In this document: positions 21,030 to 32,915 of the stretch, piece after piece
Numbering within the stretch: the stretch's first letter is position 1
How the letters are laid out: every line of letters starts with the position of its first letter
Source of the DNA: Paguma larvata
Lineage: Eukaryota; Chordata; Mammalia; Carnivora; Viverridae
Direction: 5' to 3'
DNA: 64,000 bases
NCBI GenBank assembly: GCA_030068075.1
Contig: CM057839.1
Location: 51,364,960-51,428,959, forward strand
Notes under the pieces: generated by a model
Told to the model about the DNA's origin: nothing
Seen by the model: the letters and a program-made list of their open reading frames with translations, nothing else
The model's database searches: none
Position numbers and translations under genes: made by a program

Positions 21030-21320
21030 AATCAGATTCTGCCCCTCCCCTCAGATGTCACTCCAGTGAGACCTCCCTCCCCAGCAGCTCCCCACCACCA
21101 GCCTGGCATGCTTCAGCGTCTTCCCTTCTTTACTTTTCCCCTCATCACTGATCACCATCTAATACCTACATAGTAATTTATTTCTCTATTGTCCACCTTC
21201 TAACACTGCAATAAAACCGCAGGGGCAGGGGTCTTTGGTTTTTCCTTGCTCTATCTCTGGTGCTAGAACAATGCCTATTACAAAGCAGTTGCCTAAAAAG
21301 TCTCTGTTGAATGAATAAGG
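21030..21320 (+). mobile_element. L2 LINE 3' end
   Basis: cagatgtcactccagtgaga, then ataatttatttctctattgtcc-like, gcaggggcaggggtctttgg, tctctggtgctagaacaatg and a gtctctgttgaatgaataag terminus lie in L2 order. Confidence 0.75.
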
Positions 21321-21484
21321 GGGTAGTTCTATTTTTGAGAAATTCTTTTATGTATTTTAGTTGTGGCAGTAACATTCAGCCTTCTCTTTGATATCTGTGT
21401 GGTAGGAGGAACTCAAATTTAGACCAGTGTCCTACCTGATAGACACTCAGTATTTTATATAGCTTGGGTATGCAGCATTTTTCT

Positions 21485-21735
21485 TTGCCATTTATTAAGT
21501 GTTCATTCAGTGCTAGGAATATAAAATTAGTAGAATGCAGTCCCTTCTTGTAGGGTTGGGTGGGCAGACAGCCTTGTATTCATATGTATATGGTAATGGA
21601 TGCATGCAGTAACAGAGGCAAACATAGAGGGCGCTCGTGGGCGGATGTGAAAGACTTCCAGAGGAGGTCCTATTGAACTGAATCTTGAAGCCTAAGTAAT
21701 AGAAGTCAGGTCACAGGAAAGAACTGCGTTCTAGC
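21485..21735 (-). mobile_element. L2 LINE 3' fragment
   Basis: catttattaagtgttcattc agtgctagg at the left and aactgaatcttgaagcctaa toward the right match the reverse complement of L2. It lies tail-to-tail with the plus-strand L2 at 21030-21320. Confidence 0.6.
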
Positions 21736-22808
21736 AAGCTGGAACTGCACAATGGCTTTTCCACTTAGTACTCTGCTATATGAATACTTTGTTACCCTTG
21801 TTTTCAAACACACTTTTTTGTGTGTCCACTGAATTCATACAACTTGTTTCAGAAGTTCTCCCAGAATTACCATGGTGTTTTTGTTAGACTGTCTACAACA
21901 GGAAAGACTAATCAGAAAATTTACAAAGTTCTGTTTATGTTCTTATTATGATCTTATATATGTTTCTGAAGTAAAGAATTTTCTTGTCATTATAGTCATT
22001 ATGGTTTTAAGGTACATAGTAGAAAACAGTCTAAGTTGAAGGGTGCTGGTTTATATGTGTTTTTGTGTTTTGGACACAGAAAATTATTACTGAGTTATGT
22101 GTGTTTTTTTAAAAAGTTGTGTAGGCATCTTAAGTAATCTTTCAGAGTATGATTTTTGCCGTGATTAAACTCTGTTATTCGTACAGTTTCATGTCTCAGT
22201 AAAACCACCACGTACATTTACCAGTACTCTGTCCTGAGGATGATAGAAGTTCAGGTATCCCACTCAAAACTCAGTTGCGAAAAGCATTACATTTTATTTT
22301 TTCTTTCTCCTTTGAATAAATTAAACAAAGGAAATATTTGTAAACTTTTATCATGACATATTAAAATAACTATTAATATGACACTTAAAATAATCCACTT
22401 TGTGGAAAGAGGAAAAAAAAAGCATCTTTGCCCTACCTTGGCATATGGTCTCTAACATATTTGTGTAGCTCCTAACTCAGTTATGTCTCAAAACAGGTTG
22501 CTTTGCTGTCCAGTATCCATCCATCCACTCTTCCCCTAACATCTTGAGTATAGATCATACTATGTATGTACTAGAATTCCAAAGATTAATAAAACACACC
22601 TACATTTTAACTACTCACCATCTGGGGTAGCTTTCTAATGTTGAATAATACCTCAAAACTTACTTCTAATAAATGCATGGTTTGATCTAACAGCACATGT
22701 TTTAGAAAAATAAAACTGAATATTTGAATGTAGATGCCATGCTTGAAATGAATTGTACCTGGTGCCTTGTTTCACATTGAGCAATAGAGCAGTAATACTC
22801 GGTGATGG
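21736..22808. other. unassigned AT-rich DNA
   Basis: About 1.07 kb without a nameable repeat or gene. Confidence 0.4.
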
Positions 22809-22822
22809 ATATTGCTTGAGTT

Positions 22823-23048
22823 CTTATTTTTTAAATATTTTTAATGTTTATTTATTTTTGAGAGAGAGAGAGAGAGACAGACCACAGTAGGGGAGAGGCA
22901 GAGTGAGAGGGACACAGATTCTGAAACAGGCTCCAGGTTCTGAGCTGTCAGCACAGAGCCCAACGTGGGGCTCGAACTCACAAACCGCAAGATCATGGCC
23001 TGAGCCGAAGTCAGCTGCTTAACTGACTGAGCCACCCAGGAGCCCTGA
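22823..23048 (-). mobile_element. carnivore tRNA-Lys SINE
   Basis: Minus-strand SINE with perfect 14-bp target duplications atattgcttgagtt (22809-22822 and 23049-23062). (GA)n near the tail. A recent-looking copy. Confidence 0.94.
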
Positions 23049-23067
23049 ATATTGCTTGAGTTTTCAA

Positions 23068-23161
23068 GGCATCCAGAACCTACTGCCTCTTATACTTACT
23101 AGTTAAGACTCTTATACTGGCATCCAGAACCTACTGCCTCTTATACTGACTAGTTAAGACT
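23068..23161 (+). repeat. 51-bp tandem duplication, 1.85 copies
   Basis: Unit ggcatccagaacctactgcc... (51 bases) at 23068-23118 is followed directly by a second, incomplete unit at 23119-23161 with one substitution. It begins 5 bases after the right target duplication of the neighbouring SINE. Confidence 0.9.
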
Positions 23162-24433
23162 AAGTTGAGTCAAGACTCAATTTTCTAATTTTAAAATTGA
23201 GATAAGCAGATCACTTTGTTGAGTCGCTCTGAGGTTTAAATGAGATGAGGTGTAAACATGAGCTTCAACTTGCTGTCTGTGTCTTTTGAACTTTTCCCTG
23301 TGGTAGGTCATTTTTCTGCAATGTGTTAAGTTGCTATTAAATTTACTAGTGGTGTTTGAAAGTGTGATGATCCCTCCGGTTTAGTGATACATTTACGATA
23401 TTCATCTTTGGGCTGGCAGGCCAGGGTGGTTATGCTGCTGCACCGTTTCTCACTGTTCTAAAGTGAAAGAACTTTATAACTAAAATATTTACTTGATCAC
23501 AAAAGTGCATCTCTCGGAGCTAAGGACGTAAATGAACGTGAGATCTAAGTGTCAAAGTGCAAGAAGTACTTGGTTCGACTTCCACTCTCATTCTTTTGCA
23601 CGATTGTTAATCTATAAATAAAATCTGTCATTCTCTTCCCTTAATTTGCAAATCTTTCAAAAGTCCCTTTGAAATTTAGCCCTTGACACATTTGTCAGCT
23701 AGTCTCCATTGCTTCTGCCTGTTGTTTAGACTACTAAAAGGTCTTTTATTAATGTCTATGGGTTGCTGGAACCACGAACCGAAATTTAGGGAGGGGGAAG
23801 ATGGGGATTCCTTTAGGTCTCCTACAGTGCTGGCTGCTCATTTAGTTATTATGGTTACCACATGAACACTTGCCGCTACCTGCCTCTGCAGCTTCTTTCT
23901 AGTCTTTTCTATTTTCACACCGCTATATGCCTTTCACACCGCTATCTGCCTTTCACACACTGTCACCTCGGATCTACCAGCATTAGCTGTTTCCATCCTT
24001 GATTGCTGTGCCCCTAATTAAAACTCCCTATTTCTCTTTTTGGAGGCTCTAAATGTCTTGAACAATTTTAAACAACATATAATACGGTCAGCTTTGAATC
24101 TCATACGATAATAGCTTTCTCCTTTCAACGTGAGCCGACGTTCAACATGATTCCACTTTTCATTTTGGATCAATGCACGTAATCCTCTTATAACCTTTCT
24201 CTAGAAATTGCAGATGGTGTTTGTAAATATTGTACAAATGGTTTTTATAAACAGGCTTCTCAAAATTTAGTCTATTATTAAAAAACAAGTCTCTAGTCTC
24301 CACGACACTAACTTAAAACGAATTACTTGACTAATAAAATTGTTATTCCTGTCATTGAGTAGCCTGGGTAACATACTGTATGTTGGAAAGGAAATAGCTC
24401 AGGTCTTTATTGGCCTGTAGAATAAAAGAATTA
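23162..24433. other. unassigned DNA with a short 19-bp tandem repeat
   Basis: No nameable transposon or exon. At 23913-23959 the unit tttcacaccgctatatgcc is repeated 2.5 times. Confidence 0.45.
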
Positions 24434-24768
24434 TGCTATAGACTGATTGTGTCTTCCCAAATTTCGTATCTTAAGACCTGATTCCCAACAACATGGTGTT
24501 TGGACATGGTGCCTTTGAGAGTTGCTTAGGTAGGAAGGGGAGCCCTCATGAATGGGATTAATGCCTTTCTAAAAGGGACCCCAGAGAGGTCCCTCACCCC
24601 ATATGCCATGTGGGGACATGGTGAAAAATAGCCATTTATGAACCAGGAAGCTGGCTGTCACCAGACAAAGAATCTGCCAGTGCTCTGATTGTGAACTTCA
24701 GCCTCTGGGCGTGTAAGAGGTAAAATTCTATTGTTATTTTGTTACAGCAACGAGAAAGGACTAAGGCA
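24434..24768 (+). mobile_element. MaLR-type solo LTR
   Basis: Starts tgctatagactgattgtgtc and ends gcaacgagaaaggactaagg ca, the TG...CA ends of a MaLR LTR. Internal landmarks such as catgaatgggattaatgcct, tatgaaccaggaagctgg and gacaaagaatctgccagtgc are in order. No internal retroviral region is present, so this is a solo LTR left by recombination. The 5-bp target duplication is not preserved. MLT1/MST-group assignment is tentative. Confidence 0.8.
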
Positions 24769-25339
24769 GTTACCGCGTATCAAAAAGAATTCAGTATGTA
24801 TATTTGGATGTATAATCTGTGCTAATGTAGTAATTTACTTTGTATTCTCTATCATGGAAACTTTCTGCACTGGCCTTTTGGACAACGAACAACTGGAGAA
24901 AGAAGAGAAAAATCAACCTCCAATATAAAGCTGGAAGGGGAAGGATACAGTACTTATATCAGTAAAGTGTTTTGTAAGAAAACATTGTAACTTTTTTTAC
25001 TGCTCATTTGCTAGAAATTTTACTCATATTCATGTTTAGCATGACCATGCTTTCCGTGAAGATGACTGTTTCTATTTCCTGTGCCCATAAAATTTTAACA
25101 TATAATGTTGAGAATTTGATTATTTTTTCATAAATGATTCCAAGAATATGTAAGCAACAGAATATTGGTGTAAAGACTGTGGCAGTACAATTATCCAAGA
25201 GAAACATCTAAGGCTGCTAATTAAAATAAGTTGATATAGCTCTATTTTCTGTCTATTGAGAAAAAAGTTATCGGTTATCAGATTGTTTTCTGTATATATG
25301 TCTGTATATGTAGGTTTTTCTTTTGGTGGTGTGTAACTT
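24769..25339. other. unassigned AT-rich DNA
   Basis: No feature recognised. Confidence 0.35.
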
Positions 25340-25348
25340 AAAACTTTT

Positions 25349-25534
25349 ATTTTTTATTTTAGAAAGAGAGTGTACATGTGCATGTGAGTGGGGGGAGGGG
25401 AGAGGGAGAGAGAATCTTAGGCTTCATGCTGAGTGTGAAGCCTGGTGCAGAGCTCAATCCCACGATCCTGGTATCGTGACTGGAGCCAAATTCAAGAGTT
25501 GGATGGTTAACCAACTGAGCCACCCAGGTGCCCC
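25349..25534 (-). mobile_element. carnivore tRNA-Lys SINE, diverged
   Basis: Minus-strand copy with a clear head complement (actgagccacccaggtgccc) but a body with deletions and changes (the TC tract became GAGTGGGGGGAGGGG on this strand). Short flanking direct repeats aaaactttt / aagactttaa. One of the older SINE copies here. Confidence 0.85.
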
Positions 25535-25834
25535 AAGACTTTAATTCTGTTAAAAGTCCCCCAATGTTTTTCTTTCTTAATTAACTTTCATATAATGTAG
25601 AATAATGCACCACTTTCTCTTTCTCCACAGTGTTTATTCACTCTCTTTTGGCAGTTTAGTTCAGACATTCTTCTTGGTGCTTTTAAATTGCTTATATTTG
25701 TAATAATCCTTCCACTTGACCATTTAATAAATTCTGTAACAAAGCCCTTGAGAAAACAGATACTATATAGAGAGACTAGATGCTTCATTCTTGTGCCCGT
25801 ATTATGAATTTAACACTTCTAAAAATAACAGACT

Positions 25835-26041
25835 GGGGCGCCTGGGTGGCTCAGTCGGTTAGCGTCCGACTTCGACTCGGGTCATGGTCTTACGGTTGGT
25901 GGGTTCAAGCCCCACATCAGGCTCTGTGCTGACAGCTCGGAGCCTGGAGCCTGCTTCAGATTCTATGTCTCCCTCTCTCTCTGCTCTTCCCCTGCTAACA
26001 CTCTGCTCTGTCTCTCTCTCAAAAATGAATAAACATTAAAA
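25835..26041 (+). mobile_element. carnivore tRNA-Lys SINE
   Basis: Full-length plus-strand copy from ggggcgcctgggtggctcag to an A9-type tail. The 14-bp target duplication aaaaataacagact is perfect (25821-25834 and 26042-26055). The B box is partly changed (gttcaagcc). Confidence 0.95.
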
Positions 26042-26065
26042 AAAAATAACAGACTATTTTTTCTG

Positions 26066-26143
26066 ATGTAGTTTAGTATTAATAAATTAATAAATTAATG
26101 TAGTTTTTTAATAAGTTAATGTAGTTTAAGATTAATAAAATGT
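26066..26143 (+). repeat. imperfect AT-rich tandem repeat
   Basis: Three copies of a gtagttt...ttaataa...taat unit of about 22-32 bases, just after the SINE target duplication. Confidence 0.6.
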
Positions 26144-26512
26144 CTTCATTTTATTAACGGATGATGTTAAAAGATGATGTTATAGACTTCAGCATAGAAA
26201 TACATGAGTCGGGAAAGTCTATGGCGAGGCCCTTTAAAAGCCTGCACAGAACTTTACTATTGATTGTTACTGGTGGCACTTGGCTTAATGTTGCAATACT
26301 AAAAGAAAAACTCACTTACTCAAGAAAGAAAAGGGTATTTTAATATTCATATAAGCAATGACAAATACAAGCTTCTGAAGATTGTTTATTTGGAATAGGA
26401 TTTAAGTTGGAGAACAACTTTTGTTGTCGTTGGCCCTGTCCTTGAACTTTCATCTGGTTAATGGAAATGTTACAGAGGTTTAGGTCCTCCTATTTAGAAA
26501 CCACTTGTCTAA
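26144..26512. other. unassigned DNA
   Basis: No feature recognised before the L1. Confidence 0.3.
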
Positions 26513-26937
26513 GGAATAGACACTTCTCCAAAGAAGACATCCAGATGGCTAACAGACACATGAAAAAATGCTCAACATCACTCATCATCAGGGAAATACA
26601 AATCAAAACCACTATGAGATACCACCTCACCCCTGTCAGAATGGTTAAAATTAACAACTCAGGCAACCGCAGATGTTGGCGAGGATGCAGAGAAAGGGGA
26701 ACCCTTCTGAAATGCTGGTGGGAATGCCACCTGGTGTGGCCACTCTGGAAAACAGTATGGAGGTTCCTCAAAAAATTAAAAATGGAACCACCTTACGACC
26801 CAGCAATTGCATTACTAGGTATTTGTCCAAGGGATATAGGAATGCTGATTCATAAGGGACACATGCACCCCAATGTTTATAGCAGCACTATCAATAGTAA
26901 CCAAAGTATGGAAAGACCCCAAATGTGTATCGACTGA
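26513..26937 (+). pseudogene. LINE-1 ORF2 C-terminal fragment
   Basis: An open frame (continuous from 26461, upstream of the L1 boundary) encodes ORF2p C-terminal blocks [20 protein letters not shown] and [10 protein letters not shown], and the Cys-rich segment [18 protein letters not shown]. The usual His of this C-x3-C-x7-H-x4-C motif is Lys here. It ends at a stop about 60 codons short of the normal end. Confidence 0.82.
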
Positions 26938-27396
26938 TGAATGGATAAAGAAGATGTGGTATATATACAATGAAATATTACTCAGTGATCAAAAGGAATG
27001 AAACCTTGCCATTCACAACAACGTGGATAGAAATAGAGGGTATTATGCTAAGTGAAATAAGTCAGAGAAAGACAAATATCATATGATTTCACCCATATGT
27101 GGAATTTAAGATACAAAACAAATGAACATAAGAGAAGAGGAGCAAAAATAATATAAAAACAGAGAGAGAGACAAACTGTAAGAGACTCTAATTTACGGGG
27201 ACCAAACTGAGGGTTGCCGGAAGGGTGCTGGGTTGGGGGAAAGGGTAAATGAGTGATGGGGCATTAGGGAGGACACTTGTTGGGATGAGCAGTGGGTGTT
27301 ACATGTAAGTGATAACTCACTAAATTCTATTCCTGAAATTATTATTACACTGTATGCTAACTAACTTGGACTTAAATTAAAAAGTAATTAAATAAA
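26513..27396 (+). mobile_element. LINE-1 3' fragment
   Basis: 5'-truncated carnivore L1: the ORF2 C-terminal part from gacacttctccaaagaagac, then a G-rich 3' UTR (gagggttgccggaagggtgc), and the 3' terminus tgctaactaacttggactta followed by an A-rich tail. The tail is interrupted by the SINE at 27397. Coding sequence open only to 26937. Confidence 0.88.
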
Positions 27397-27607
27397 GAGG
27401 TACCTGGGTGACTCAGTGAGTTAAGCATCTGACTTCGGCTCATGATCTCACTGTTTGTGGGTTTGAGACCTGGGTTGGGCTCTATGCTAATAACTCAGAG
27501 CCTGGAGCCTGCTTCAGATTCTGTGCCTCCCTCTCCTTCTACCCCTCTCCTGCTCATGCTCTGTCTCTCTTTCTCTCAAAAATAAACACTTAAAAATTAA
27601 AAAAAAA
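27397..27607 (+). mobile_element. carnivore tRNA-Lys SINE in L1 tail
   Basis: Plus-strand SINE whose head (ggtacctgggtgactcagtg) starts in the A-rich tail of the L1. Imperfect target copies aagtaattaaataaa and aagtattaagataaa flank it. A-rich L1 tails are typical landing sites for L1-mobilised SINEs. (ATAA)n follows at 27615-27645. Confidence 0.88.
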
Positions 27608-27970
27608 TAAGTATTAAGATAAATAAATAGATAAATAAATAAAACATCTTAGTCTAGTTTGACTCTTGGTTCAAGGGACTCATCTGCTGTTGTGGCTAAA
27701 GGAAATACAAAGGCCTGCTGACCATCCAGATTTATATGTTATTTACTTCTGTTCCCACTAGATAAAACTAGGATAAAAATTCCTAGCTGTAGTGTGGGCT
27801 GCAAGGGTAGTTTGGGATTATTACGTCTGCATGCTAAATGGTTTTCCTGATTCCAGCCTTGCTTCTCTATAATCCTATTTCTACTCTGCAGCTAAAATGA
27901 GCTATTTATTTCTTTAAAGGAGACATATTTCTGGAAAAAAGAATTTAAAAAGTTAAAGGTCTTTGTATGC

Positions 27971-27996
27971 TAAAGTAAAGTAAAGTAAAGTAAAAG
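27971..27996 (+). repeat. (TAAAG)n pentanucleotide
   Basis: Five near-perfect units. Confidence 0.9.
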
Positions 27997-28288
27997 TCTT
28001 TCATATGCTACCATCCAGAATTAAACAGCATGAACATCTTGTCCTATTCGCTTCCATATTTTTATTTGCTTTTGCAAAAATAAGTGTGATACAACATGCA
28101 ATTGCAAAGAATCAAAATGAATGCAGTCAAGTGTGGTGTCAGCAAGGTTTCAATGCAGTACACAAAACATTTAGGTGTTTTAAGTAGAAAGGGACTTAAT
28201 TCAGGGAATTGGGTCCTTAGGAAGTTCCCGAGAGGTTTGAGGGAGTACAGATCAGAGGCCACCACTGGACTGTCAGTGTCCAGGTGCC

Positions 28289-28304
28289 ATCCAGGGGGCA
28301 GGAA
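28289..28304 (+). promoter_or_regulatory. weak CTCF-like motif
   Basis: atccagggggcaggaa shares the CAGGGGGCAG core with the CTCF consensus, but the CC pair upstream is shifted by one base. Sequence-only call with low specificity. Confidence 0.2.
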
Positions 28305-28398
28305 GCTGATGCTATTTCTGGAAACACCTCTCTTGCTGTCACAACTGTCTCATACCTACAAATATTTTCAAGAATGGCTCATGGGATTTTTGGGGGGT

Positions 28399-28420
28399 TT
28401 TGTTGTTGTTGTTGTTGTTT
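28399..28420 (+). repeat. (TTG)n trinucleotide
   Basis: Six to seven units following a T/G-rich run. Confidence 0.85.
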
Positions 28421-28439
28421 ACTTGTGGTTTTAGGTTTG

Positions 28440-28760
28440 AGAATGTCTGTTGTCTTTATGCATGAATAATTTGGCTGAACATAATATTGTTGAGTCCCGT
28501 TTTCCTTCCCTCCAAATTTTGTTCCATTGTCTTCTGACTTTTTTATCGTGGAAAAATCTGAGAACAGTCTGATTTTCCCACATTGCTTTTTCTCTCTGGA
28601 TGCCTGAATAGTTCTTTCTTTATCTTGAAGTTGAATAGCAGCTTAGCTTCCCCTATACCAAAGAGAAAGTTTTCTGTTCAACACTGTGATTTAGATATCC
28701 TCACCTGTTGGTGCCCTCTTTCTTGATGTGTTTTGACGTAGTGCATTCCATATAATAGCT
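28440..28760 (+). mobile_element. unassigned ancient T-rich repeat, copy 1
   Basis: atttggctgaacataatatt, ttccattgtcttctgacttt and gaagttgaatagcagcttag resemble a widespread mammalian T-rich repeat. A second diverged copy lies at 45260-45770 in the same orientation. I cannot name the family. Confidence 0.4.
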
Positions 28761-29623
28761 AATGTTTCTCAGATCAAAAGTAAGAATATTAGGGAAGGCA
28801 TTTAACTTTTCAGTTCCAAATTTGCTCTGCACGTTATGAGATGCTGAGTTCCCCATCATATAGGTGGATGAGCACTTGTTAAATGAGATGTTTCCGTCCT
28901 CTGGAATAGAAAGTGGTAGTGGGTGACCCTTAAGTTCCTTCCCAACTTGGATTTTCCTTAATTAGTACTTTGTGACTTCCAGTATCAGCCCATAACGAGG
29001 CAGTGTCCTAGTGAAATCCTTTGGTAATTACGTTTGATGTAATGAAAATGAACTATTTCCAGTTCTTAATAACCTTTTAAAAACAAATTTCTGGGTCAAC
29101 TCATCTGTCATAAATTTCCCTTAAAAGTTTTAGATTCTGGGAAGGCTACTAAACCTGACTATTGTTAGGAGAACGTGATAACCACCACACTATGGAAACC
29201 ACAGTAAACTTGACTATTGTTAATGTCAGGTCTGCAATATTAAGTTACAACAGAATCCTCTATGACTATTTTCCCCTCACCCTACATTGATTTTTGAAGT
29301 CTGAAACCTCCTGATTTCTGAGCATTTTCTATCAAATATACCCATTTTTTAATTAAAATTTCCTCAGAAAATTTTATTCCCAAGCTATTTATCTGAATTT
29401 TATATATTATAGTTTCATGTAAGGTTTTTTTTGGAAAAAAAAAGTCTTGAATTTAACAGCTTAGAACCATGAGTCTAGTTCATATCCCTTTACAATGAGG
29501 AAACGAAGAATCAAAGAAGTAGCTAAGAATTAGGCAGAGCCTCTGAGCCAGAGCCTTACTCTTAATTTTTATGCTTCTTAAGCCACACCATGCTGGAAAA
29601 CACAAGCTCAGATAATTCTTCAT
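28761..29623. other. unassigned AT-rich DNA
   Basis: No nameable feature in about 860 bases. Confidence 0.35.
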
Positions 29624-29640
29624 TAAAAATCTGTCATTTT

Positions 29641-29799
29641 AGGGGTGCCTGGGTAGCTCAGTTGGATAAGTGTCTGACTTTGTTCGGCTCAGGTCATGAC
29701 TTCATAGTTTATGAGTTCGAGCCCCACATTGAGCTCTGTGCTAACAGCGCGGAGCCTGCTTCGGGTCCTCTGTCTCTCTCTCTGCCCCTCCCCTGCGTG

Positions 29800-29831
<32 letters not shown>

Positions 29832-29848
29832 AACAAAAAACATTAAAA
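29641..29848 (+). mobile_element. carnivore tRNA-Lys SINE
   Basis: Head ggggtgcctgggtagctcag, B box gttcgagcc intact, an expanded (TC)n at 29800-29828 and an aaacattaaaaa tail. Imperfect target copies around ctgtcatttt and ttgtcttttt. Confidence 0.92.
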
Positions 29849-30149
29849 AATTGTCTTTTTATTTAAATACCTTTCAATGCTAGCGATAATTTTATTTTTG
29901 ACTAATGACTATGGTATTTGCCAAATGGCATTTCTAATTTAATCATTCTTTCTGTATTTTTTAGTTGCCGTTCTAAGGAACTGCTTTCTCTTCTTTCCAT
30001 TTATTTTAAAATTTATTTTTTGTGTATGTTCGTATGGACTCATGACATCCTATTTTGCTCAGTGGGTTAAACGCCGTCACTGTTATTTATTTCGATACCT
30101 GAATTCTTAGACCGTCCAGTAGCAGCCCTCTCAGGTTACTTTCTCCATT
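29849..30149. other. unassigned DNA
   Basis: Nothing recognised. Confidence 0.3.
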
Positions 30150-30560
30150 CTCCTGATATGTCCCCATGATTCTTAAGTACTTCTCTATGATATAACAAGA
30201 TACTCCTGGCTCATCTTGTTCTTTCCTTGCCCTAGCCTTGAAATAAGCCCTTTCCCCAAGAAGCCCTAGTTCCTTAAAAGGAGAATAGAATTTAGAAATC
30301 AAGATCTGAGTATCAGGTATGTTCATTGTTGTTGCAGTGGTGCTGTTCCCAGCATCCCCCAGCGGCCAGGGTTACAGACACATTTACATCATATTTATTT
30401 GTGTGTCTATTCATATTGAAAACCATAGTTTCACCCGGGTATTCCTTATTTCAATCCAACACCACAAGCTTTGTTTACGTTTTCTCCCTTCTCGGAGAAT
30501 GAGAAACCTGGCTCCCATTTTCCTAAATACATTTGCTTAACAAATCGATGACCTTTGTTA
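30150..30560 (+). mobile_element. unassigned ancient interspersed repeat
   Basis: ctggctcatcttgttctttc, gaaataagccctttccccaa, gaagccctagttccttaaaa, agaaatcaagatctgagtat and gaatgagaaacctggctccc lie in the order of a widespread old mammalian repeat, probably L1M-derived. I cannot fix the family or ends. It abuts the CTCF-like site. Confidence 0.45.
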
Positions 30561-30615
30561 GTGACTAGACCCCCCAGATTCACAGTACCACCTCACCTAG
30601 TGTGGTCATTGTGGC

Positions 30616-30631
30616 CCGGCAGGGGGCGCCC
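30616..30631 (+). promoter_or_regulatory. strong CTCF-like motif
   Basis: ccggcagggggcgccc closely matches the CTCF core CCA(C/G)(C/T)AG(G/A)(G/T)GGC(G/A)C on the plus strand, within a GC-richer stretch (about 30590-30780) of otherwise AT-rich DNA. CTCF would act here as an insulator or loop anchor; this is inference from the motif only. Confidence 0.55.
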
Positions 30632-32690
30632 TGTGGGAGGGGCTTGGGAGTGGGCATTGCCCAGCACAGGGACTCCGTGGAGAGGTTAGGAGTGTTGAGT
30701 AGCCCACTGACCTGCAGTGGCCAGGGGTAGGGATAGCACCCAGCCCTCTCCCCTCTAGGCTGCTCTGGGCTCTCTATGGCTTCCCTGAGCGACACATTGG
30801 AATCCATGGCTGGCACATTAATCCACTCTCTTCTTTTTGCAGACCGTTTCCTTTCCTCACTTAATCCTTTACTCTTGCTCCTGGGGCTCGGTGTTTTCTA
30901 GGGTGCCTGAGCTAAGACAGACAACTTTCTCAGTCTTTAAAAGCTAAGGAAAATACTGAAAACAAAACAAAAAAGAGAGAGAGAGAGAAAGAAATCAAAC
31001 AAACAAACCAGAAACCCATCATATTTTCTCAGGAATTATACGAAGTAAGAAATAAAACCAGAGTTAGTGTTACACCCAGTTTTAAGGAGCATGAGGGACA
31101 GACACAGAGAGGAGCAGCTTGGGCATTCCAGATAGAGGCAGTGACCACAGCAGAGGACCAAATACAAGAGCAGATTAAGGTGAAGCCATAATAGAAACTG
31201 ATACCCAAACTTTCACAACGATCTCTACAAAGTGAAAGAGCTCCTTGTCACTCATATTTATGTAAACTTATCAAATATTTAATATAATATAAAAACAGAC
31301 ATTTATACATACATGTACTTTGTATGTTTATGAATGTTTGTACCATACAGTGATTTAAGGAAAAATTTTTTTGAATTATTTATTCATAGGTATATCTTAG
31401 AAGTTCTATGCTGTTCATTTTATTGCTGTCCAAACAGAAATAGTACAATCTGTTCTTTTTTTTCTTTGCTACCACATTGTAGGAAATGATTCCATCTGGT
31501 ATTCAGTGTTGTGTATAAGAGTGCTTGTATGTTTTTAGTTTAGGTGTAAATATTTAAAGCTACCAAGATTTTTTCAGGAAGTTATTCACAATAGCCTCAT
31601 TCATCTTAAAGAGTTTTACTATTTAAAAAAATTGATACTAAGGTTAAGTTTATATAAACATAATAAGGTGTAGTTACCTTGAAAAATGCACGTTCTCGTA
31701 TTTAAGCTTTAGCATAATAGTGCATCGCCTATATTCTTCTCCCTCTGAACAAATATTAAAATAACCCTTATGATTATATTTGACCCAACCAATGTATTCT
31801 TAGAATATAATTCTACAGTTAAAAATATCCTGTGTAGGCTGTAGAAGGATAGCTAAGGATTTGATTTTTTTTTTCAGACTAGTTGTTTAAACATGCTAGA
31901 TTTCTGTTTCCTGTAATATACTTATAATAATAATTTGGGTTAGCAGTGTTCTGACAGAATGACAAAGATTTTATATTTGTCTAGGTTCTGAGTATAACAG
32001 AGAAATATAGCAACTTCGGAAAATGGATGTTAGTGGTCAGAGTTTATCCTGTGTTATTAACCCAGTGACAGTTTTCAAGATGCTTGCTCTTTGTTAATAC
32101 AAAATAACTTATGATCCCATCAATGGATATTATGTATGCACCCTGGACTTCTGTTTACTATTTTTGCTCATGGTACTTTTTGCTTCTATGTTTATCCCCA
32201 CTTTTAAATATCCAGCAGTCGTCCATTTTGAGCTAGTGATCCATTTTATGAATTTCACATATGATACAACATAAGAAAAAATGCAAATTTAGGTTATATT
32301 AATGTAAATGATAGGAAGAAATGATAAAAGTGTTAGCAGAGACAGGCTGTATCAGAAACTGAATCATAGCTGGGGGATACCGACCAACATTATATTTATA
32401 GGGCATATGGAACCTTTGGGAATATAACAACTATTTGTAAATCAGTGTAACATGTCATATTTGTAAAATGTATGTGAACAAAATAGTCTCAAGTATTCTC
32501 TTCTTCCATCCTCCTCCCCCACAAAATAATGGCCATCCTGAATAAACTTCCCAGGATGGCCATGCTCCACGGAATACACTTTTAGGCATATTGATACAGG
32601 GAAAGTACAGTGATTATGACTTGGAGTTGGTGGCAGTAGGTAGTATGACAGTTCTGACTGTTGTTAAAATAGAAGCAGCGAGGCTGCACA
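30632..32690. other. unassigned DNA, GC-richer at left, AT-rich at right
   Basis: About 2 kb with no transposon I can name. 30632-30780 is GC-richer; 30960-31010 has a GA- and CAAA-rich patch. A pyrimidine tract ending ttctttttgcag at 30829-30841 resembles a splice acceptor but has no coding sequence attached. Confidence 0.4.
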
Positions 32691-32884
32691 GGGTGCCTGG
32701 GTGGCTCAATGGGTTAACTGTCTGACTTCGGCGCAGGTCACGATCTCACAGTTCATGAGTTTGAGCCCCACATCGGGTTCTGTGCTGACAGCTCAGAGCC
32801 TGGAGCCTGCTTCGGATTCTGTGTCTCCCCCTCTCTCTCTGCCCCTCCCCTGCTCACACACACACACACACACACACTCTCTCC

Positions 32885-32915
<31 letters not shown>

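Larger units (their letters stand above)
27608..28398. other. unassigned DNA with small tandem repeats
   Basis: Contains (TAAAG)n at 27971-27996. No gene evidence; open frames on both strands at 28005-28265 overlap each other and show no coding character. Confidence 0.4.

Noticed and set aside
25835..25910. tRNA-Lys-like sequence as a functional tRNA gene
   Set aside because: It is the head of a SINE; the body, tail and target duplication show it is a retroposon.
30829..30841. Splice-acceptor-like ttctttttgcag
   Set aside because: Common by chance; no coding exon or donor follows.
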